This document shows, in pieces, positions 5,819 to 6,001 of a DNA stretch of 6,001 nt (position 1 is the first letter of the stretch; each line of letters starts with the position of its first letter). Position numbers and translations under genes: made by a program. The notes beneath the pieces were generated by a model. It did no database searches. It was not told the DNA's origin and saw nothing but the letters and a program-made list of their open reading frames with translations. The stretch lies in the NCBI GenBank assembly GCA_002432565.1, contig DJFP01000022.1, positions 1 through 6,001 on the forward strand, in the 5' to 3' direction. This stretch comes from Flavobacteriales bacterium UBA5869. GTDB taxonomy: Bacteria > Bacteroidota > Bacteroidia > Flavobacteriales_D > Crocinitomicaceae.

Positions 5819-6001
5819 TTAATCAAAATCGGCACAGCCTGATGTACTTTCCGAACGCTGCTTGCACGGTGAAAATGAAAGGGTGATCTCGTGTGAGTGG
5901 AAAGTGTTCGGGCGCATTTTAGAAAGAACAAAATCATAGGAGTAACCCAGTTTCCATTTTTCTTTGAACCGGAATCCAATCAGGGCAATTAAAGCATCTG
6001 T
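5819..6001 (-). CDS. PorP/SprF family outer-membrane protein, C-terminal fragment
   Basis: Read from the right edge, the frame starting at 6001 is open for 60 codons and ends at TAA (5821-5819). The start lies beyond the window, and the usual size of about 300 residues means most of the gene is missing. The visible end has alternating strands of an outer-membrane beta-barrel: ALIGFRFKEKWKLGYSYDF (residues 3-21), then a turn, and SHEITLSFSP (36-45). The GYSYDF-...-SHEI-LSF pattern is the characteristic end of PorP/SprF proteins, which are linked to type IX secretion, gliding and surface adhesin export in Bacteroidota. After the last strand comes an unusual hydrophilic tail with two cysteines (C46, C56), ending CADFD. 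The family call is confident despite the short fragment, but the particular paralogue and partner substrate cannot be told. Confidence 0.82.
   Translation of the reverse strand, partial: TDALIALIGFRFKEKWKLGYSYDFVLSKMRPNTFHSHEITLSFSPCKQRSESTSGCADFD

Noticed and set aside
5722..5979. A - strand open frame of 85 codons upstream of the OmpA-family gene
   Set aside because: It has no recognisable motif and overlaps the frame encoding the PorP/SprF tail (6001 to 5819), which shows clear family patterns. It is a shadow frame.

Overview
The window is a compact stretch of a Bacteroidota chromosome, most likely from Flavobacteriales (a Crocinitomicaceae/Fluviicola-like lineage is possible, but this is inferred from protein resemblance and gene order only). 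The evidence for the phylum is a DUF3098 gene next to ftsX, a PUA-less TruB of 231 residues, a PorP/SprF-type outer-membrane protein tail, TAnnTTTG-type promoter elements, no clear Shine-Dalgarno sequences, and moderate AT-richness.

Positions 1-3101, all on the + strand, hold a housekeeping cluster: the end of ftsX (cell division and envelope), a DUF3098 membrane protein, uppP/bacA (undecaprenyl-diphosphate phosphatase), truB (tRNA pseudouridine-55 synthase) and queA (queuosine synthesis). The first four genes are almost contiguous (gaps of 24 and 7 bp, then a 1-base TAATG overlap) and look like one transcript. queA follows after 62 bp with its own good Bacteroidota promoter, which begins inside the truB stop region. 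A strong hairpin terminator closes the unit at 3108-3144.

Positions 3145-4298 form a self-contained single-gene unit: an HTH-Fic fusion protein with a canonical AMPylation motif and an N-terminal-type inhibitory motif. Its promoter and start region carry a perfect 10-bp inverted repeat and a third half-site, which look like an operator for the protein's own HTH domain. The unit ends in a long symmetrical terminator shared with the convergent gene.

Positions 4302-6001 are on the - strand: a small CoA-binding Rossmann protein; a lipoprotein with a long coiled coil and an OmpA-type peptidoglycan-binding domain; and, at the right edge, the last 60 codons of a PorP/SprF-family membrane protein. 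The OmpA lipoprotein lies 97 bp downstream of the PorP/SprF gene with no visible terminator between them, so the two may be co-transcribed and work together at the outer membrane.

Most of the window is conserved core genome. The part most worth attention is the HTH-Fic unit with its operator-like palindrome. I did not see a mobile element, CRISPR array, tRNA, rRNA or clearly novel multi-gene system.
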